Shown in pieces: positions 20,601 to 21,998 of a stretch of DNA of 21,998 nucleotides. The stretch's first letter is position 1, and every line of letters starts with the position of its first letter. The DNA is from Isohypsibius dastychi (Eukaryota > Tardigrada > Eutardigrada > Parachela > Isohypsibiidae): the NCBI GenBank assembly GCA_034696485.1, contig JAQIWT010000371.1, forward strand, positions 1 through 21,998, given 5' to 3'. Below the pieces are notes generated by a model that had not been told where the DNA came from, ran no database searches, and saw only the letters and a list, made by a program, of their open reading frames with translations. The position numbers and the translations under genes were made by a program.

Positions 20601-21207
20601 AGAATCCGTACAATAGTGCCAACGGAAATAGCGAAGCGAATGAGTCCATCACCGATAACGAAAATGCCCACTTTGTTTCTGAAAATAATACAGGTGAATT
20701 CTGTTTTGCGAAGCCGATCGTATAAGCATCTAAAATTCTTACCAACAGGCGGACATGACTACTGTCGTGCACTTTACGACCGTGAAGCTGAAGATCCAGA
20801 AGAACTGTCCTTTTACGAAGGTGACATCATCCGAATAATCAGCCGATGTAGCGGCGATGTTGATGATGGCTACTGGACGGGCGAACTAAAAGGAAAAACT
20901 GGCGTGTTCCTTTCATTGCTAACTGAAGAAGTAGTAAGTCCATTTCTGCAAAAATGAATATCAATAGTCAAGATAGCATAAACTTGACAACTCGATATTG
21001 TAGCCGGAAAGTGATTTTACCAGTGATGTTGGAACGTCGATCTCCTCAACTCCGTCCCCGCAGCCACTTAATACCTCAACTGTAAGGAAACAAGAATTAT
21101 AAACGGAGTACAGGTCAATTATGTTTGTTATGTACCATATTTCATTTCAGAATGCCGCTGACTTCATGCCGCCTCCACAGATTCCTCCAAGACCCAGGGG
21201 CTTTTGA
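17694..21207 (+). CDS. FCHSD2: F-BAR and double SH3 domain protein (FCHSD1/2, Nervous wreck family)
   Basis: Complete 749-aa protein from 18 exons: 17694-17738, 17802-17893, 17956-18001, 18071-18216, 18277-18421, 18535-18671, 18760-18799, 18856-18908, 18965-19040, 19156-19278, 19393-19665, 19720-19840, 19904-20037, 20102-20281, 20375-20693, 20749-20933, 21004-21081 and 21151-21207 (TGA). The F-BAR/coiled-coil region (about 20-300) includes LLDDIRNFLRQKASLEKDCA, and NAHLSRYYTHDL with NGNTYDH, which match the FCHSD core. A helical segment and linker follow, then SH3-1 (about 502-556, ALYDYAA...GYVPSNYV). Next is an S/N/W-rich spacer, SH3-2 (about 649-703, ALYDRE...GVFLSLL), and a proline-rich tail MPPPQIPPRPRGF. 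In flies and mammals this family shapes membranes at endocytic sites and couples them to WASP and intersectin for actin assembly and receptor traffic. Oddities are an in-frame 15-bp tandem duplication in the helical part and a degenerate SH3-2. An AATAAA lies at 21508. Mixed exon phases joining into family-like sequence support the model. Confidence 0.
19534..19563 (+). repeat. 15-bp tandem duplication inside FCHSD exon 11
   Basis: TTAGCTATGGATAAA occurs twice in direct succession (19534-19548 and 19549-19563), coding for LAMDK LAMDK. GACTTAGCTAT is also repeated 18 bp upstream (19513-19523 versus 19531-19541). The duplication is in frame and sits in the helical region after the F-BAR core, just before the conserved CARKWA motif. 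Confidence 0.
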
Positions 21208-21376
21208 GGTTATTGACAGAATAATTTTTTTCCCAACCGGTGTTTTCAGAAATCTGACTGTGATGCCAAATTATCACCGAATGAGTAATTGTGATATCAC
21301 TGATTTTATGTTGAAGTGATCGCGACGAATAAGCTGGATTACCAACCTATAATGCACTGATAAACTATACCTACAG

Positions 21377-21413
21377 AGTATTCTGTATAAGCATAGTAGA
21401 CAGTATTCTGTAT
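21377..21413 (+). repeat. Direct 12-bp repeat in FCHSD 3'UTR
   Basis: AGTATTCTGTAT occurs at 21377-21388 and again at 21402-21413 in the 3'UTR of the F-BAR gene, before its polyadenylation signal. No function is assigned. Confidence 0.
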
Positions 21414-21507
21414 TTAGTGACTCGACTCGAGAGAACCAAGCATATAATTATTACTCTTCAACAAATAATGTCCTGAACCGACCAGAAAGAATGGAATCGA
21501 TACAACG

Positions 21508-21513
21508 AATAAA
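21508..21513 (+). terminator. Candidate polyadenylation signal AATAAA (FCHSD gene)
   Basis: A perfect AATAAA about 300 bp after the FCHSD stop and only about 60 bp from the stop codon of the convergent TMEM165-like gene. The two 3'UTRs therefore nearly meet or overlap. Confidence 0.
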
Positions 21514-21575
21514 TATCAAATCTGTGGAAATATTAGCGTACGAGATTTGTGGACGAGTAAAGTGAGAAACAATTG

Positions 21576-21998
21576 TTAAACAGACTCAACACCAGGACCC
21601 ATTATTAAAGCCGAGACCGCAAAAATAAGAAAAACAACTCCTCCCACGAGTGTGACTGAAATTACGGGTAATTAATCTGGAGTATCATGCATTATATTAA
21701 GAACACTTACCAGTTCTTGGAGATATTTTTTGGGCAATAAAACGACCTCCAACAACAGCCATCGCTGTACAAATGGAGTGTCCTAATATTCCTCCGAAAC
21801 TGACTCCATAAGCATTCTGCGGAACAAAGGTCACCATTTATTCATGGTTAAAGCTCCAGCTACACGAACCTCTCTGGCACCGAGAATTATGGTTGCTAAT
21901 TGAGAACGATCTCCCCACTCTGCCAGGAAAGTAAGCGTCAATGCTTCAATAAAAACATGACTCTGGATTGTTAATTTCATCTTCCTAGATGCCATCGA
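21576..21998 (-). CDS. TMEM165: TMEM165/GDT1 (UPF0016) family cation/proton antiporter, C-terminal part
   Basis: The gene enters from the right edge on the minus strand. Exons in transcript order: 21998-21870 (partial), 21816-21711 and 21655-21576 (stop TAA at 21578-21576). The protein keeps the family hallmark E-x-G-D-[KR]-[TS] as EWGDRSQ, preceded by ALTLTFLA. Then come GVSFGGILGHSICTAMAVVGG, cited here by its core GGILGHSICTAMAVVGG, plus GRFIAQKIS and a last hydrophobic helix (VTLVGGVVFLIFAVSALIM). These match the last three transmembrane helices of human TMEM165. The family exchanges Mn2+/Ca2+ for protons in the Golgi membrane and supports glycosylation. The C-terminus ends about eight residues after the last helix, as in the human protein. 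The N-terminal cytosolic loop and first helices lie outside the window. It is convergent with the F-BAR gene, with 368 bp between stop codons. Confidence 0.

Noticed and set aside
1-21998. Prokaryotic systems (CRISPR, phage, toxin-antitoxin, operon)
   Set aside because: No spaced repeat arrays or ribosome-binding-site-led gene strings. All recognised genes except the acetyltransferase have spliceosomal introns with GT-AG ends.

Overview
This window reads as a piece of an intron-rich animal nuclear genome, most likely a nematode. Five protein genes can be followed exon by exon. Most introns are about 50-70 nt, many acceptors are of the TTTTCAG type, and the gene set is typical of metazoans. 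There is no sign of bacterial operons, CRISPR arrays or phage. The nematode assignment is inferred from intron style and compactness; no species is claimed.

Layout: (1) 1-1468 (+) is the 3' part of an ARHGAP1/p50RhoGAP-type gene (end of a Sec14 domain plus a complete RhoGAP domain). (2) 1469-3581 is its 3' flank, and it contains a candidate non-autonomous DNA transposon with 41-48 bp terminal inverted repeats (1864-3351). A near-terminal hairpin with a perfect 39-bp stem lies just inside its right end. (3) 3582-6892 (+) is a complete 17-exon glutamine-dependent NAD+ synthetase (NADSYN1/qns-1 type, 711 aa). It is followed by open tracts after the stop codon and a possible 3'UTR intron. (4) 9897-14400 (+) is a CREB3L1/CREB3L2 (OASIS/BBF2H7, CrebA) type bZIP factor with a 2.8-kb first intron and no visible transmembrane segment; its 3'UTR runs to about 15.08 kb. 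(5) 15574-16638 (-) is an intronless tandem GNAT acetyltransferase of the diamine/thialysine type, whose first domain has lost key residues. (6) 17694-21207 (+) is a complete 18-exon F-BAR plus two-SH3 protein (FCHSD/Nervous wreck type, 749 aa). (7) 21576-21998 (-) is the 3' end of a TMEM165/GDT1 (UPF0016) cation/proton antiporter, tail-to-tail with the FCHSD gene.

The genes have unrelated jobs: Rho GTPase signalling, NAD synthesis, secretory-pathway transcription, small-amine acetylation, endocytic membrane shaping, and Golgi Mn/Ca/pH homeostasis. Nothing suggests one shared pathway. The points most worth following are the degenerate first GNAT domain in an intronless gene, the CREB3L factor without a membrane anchor, the transposon-like element and hairpin about 230 bp upstream of the NAD synthetase start, and the coding-like sequence beyond the NAD synthetase stop. 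All exon boundaries come from reading splice sites together with protein-family similarity recalled from memory. No alignment or transcript data were used. [Form note: the original answer gave no feature confidences; every confidence of 0 is a placeholder required by the schema, not an estimate.]
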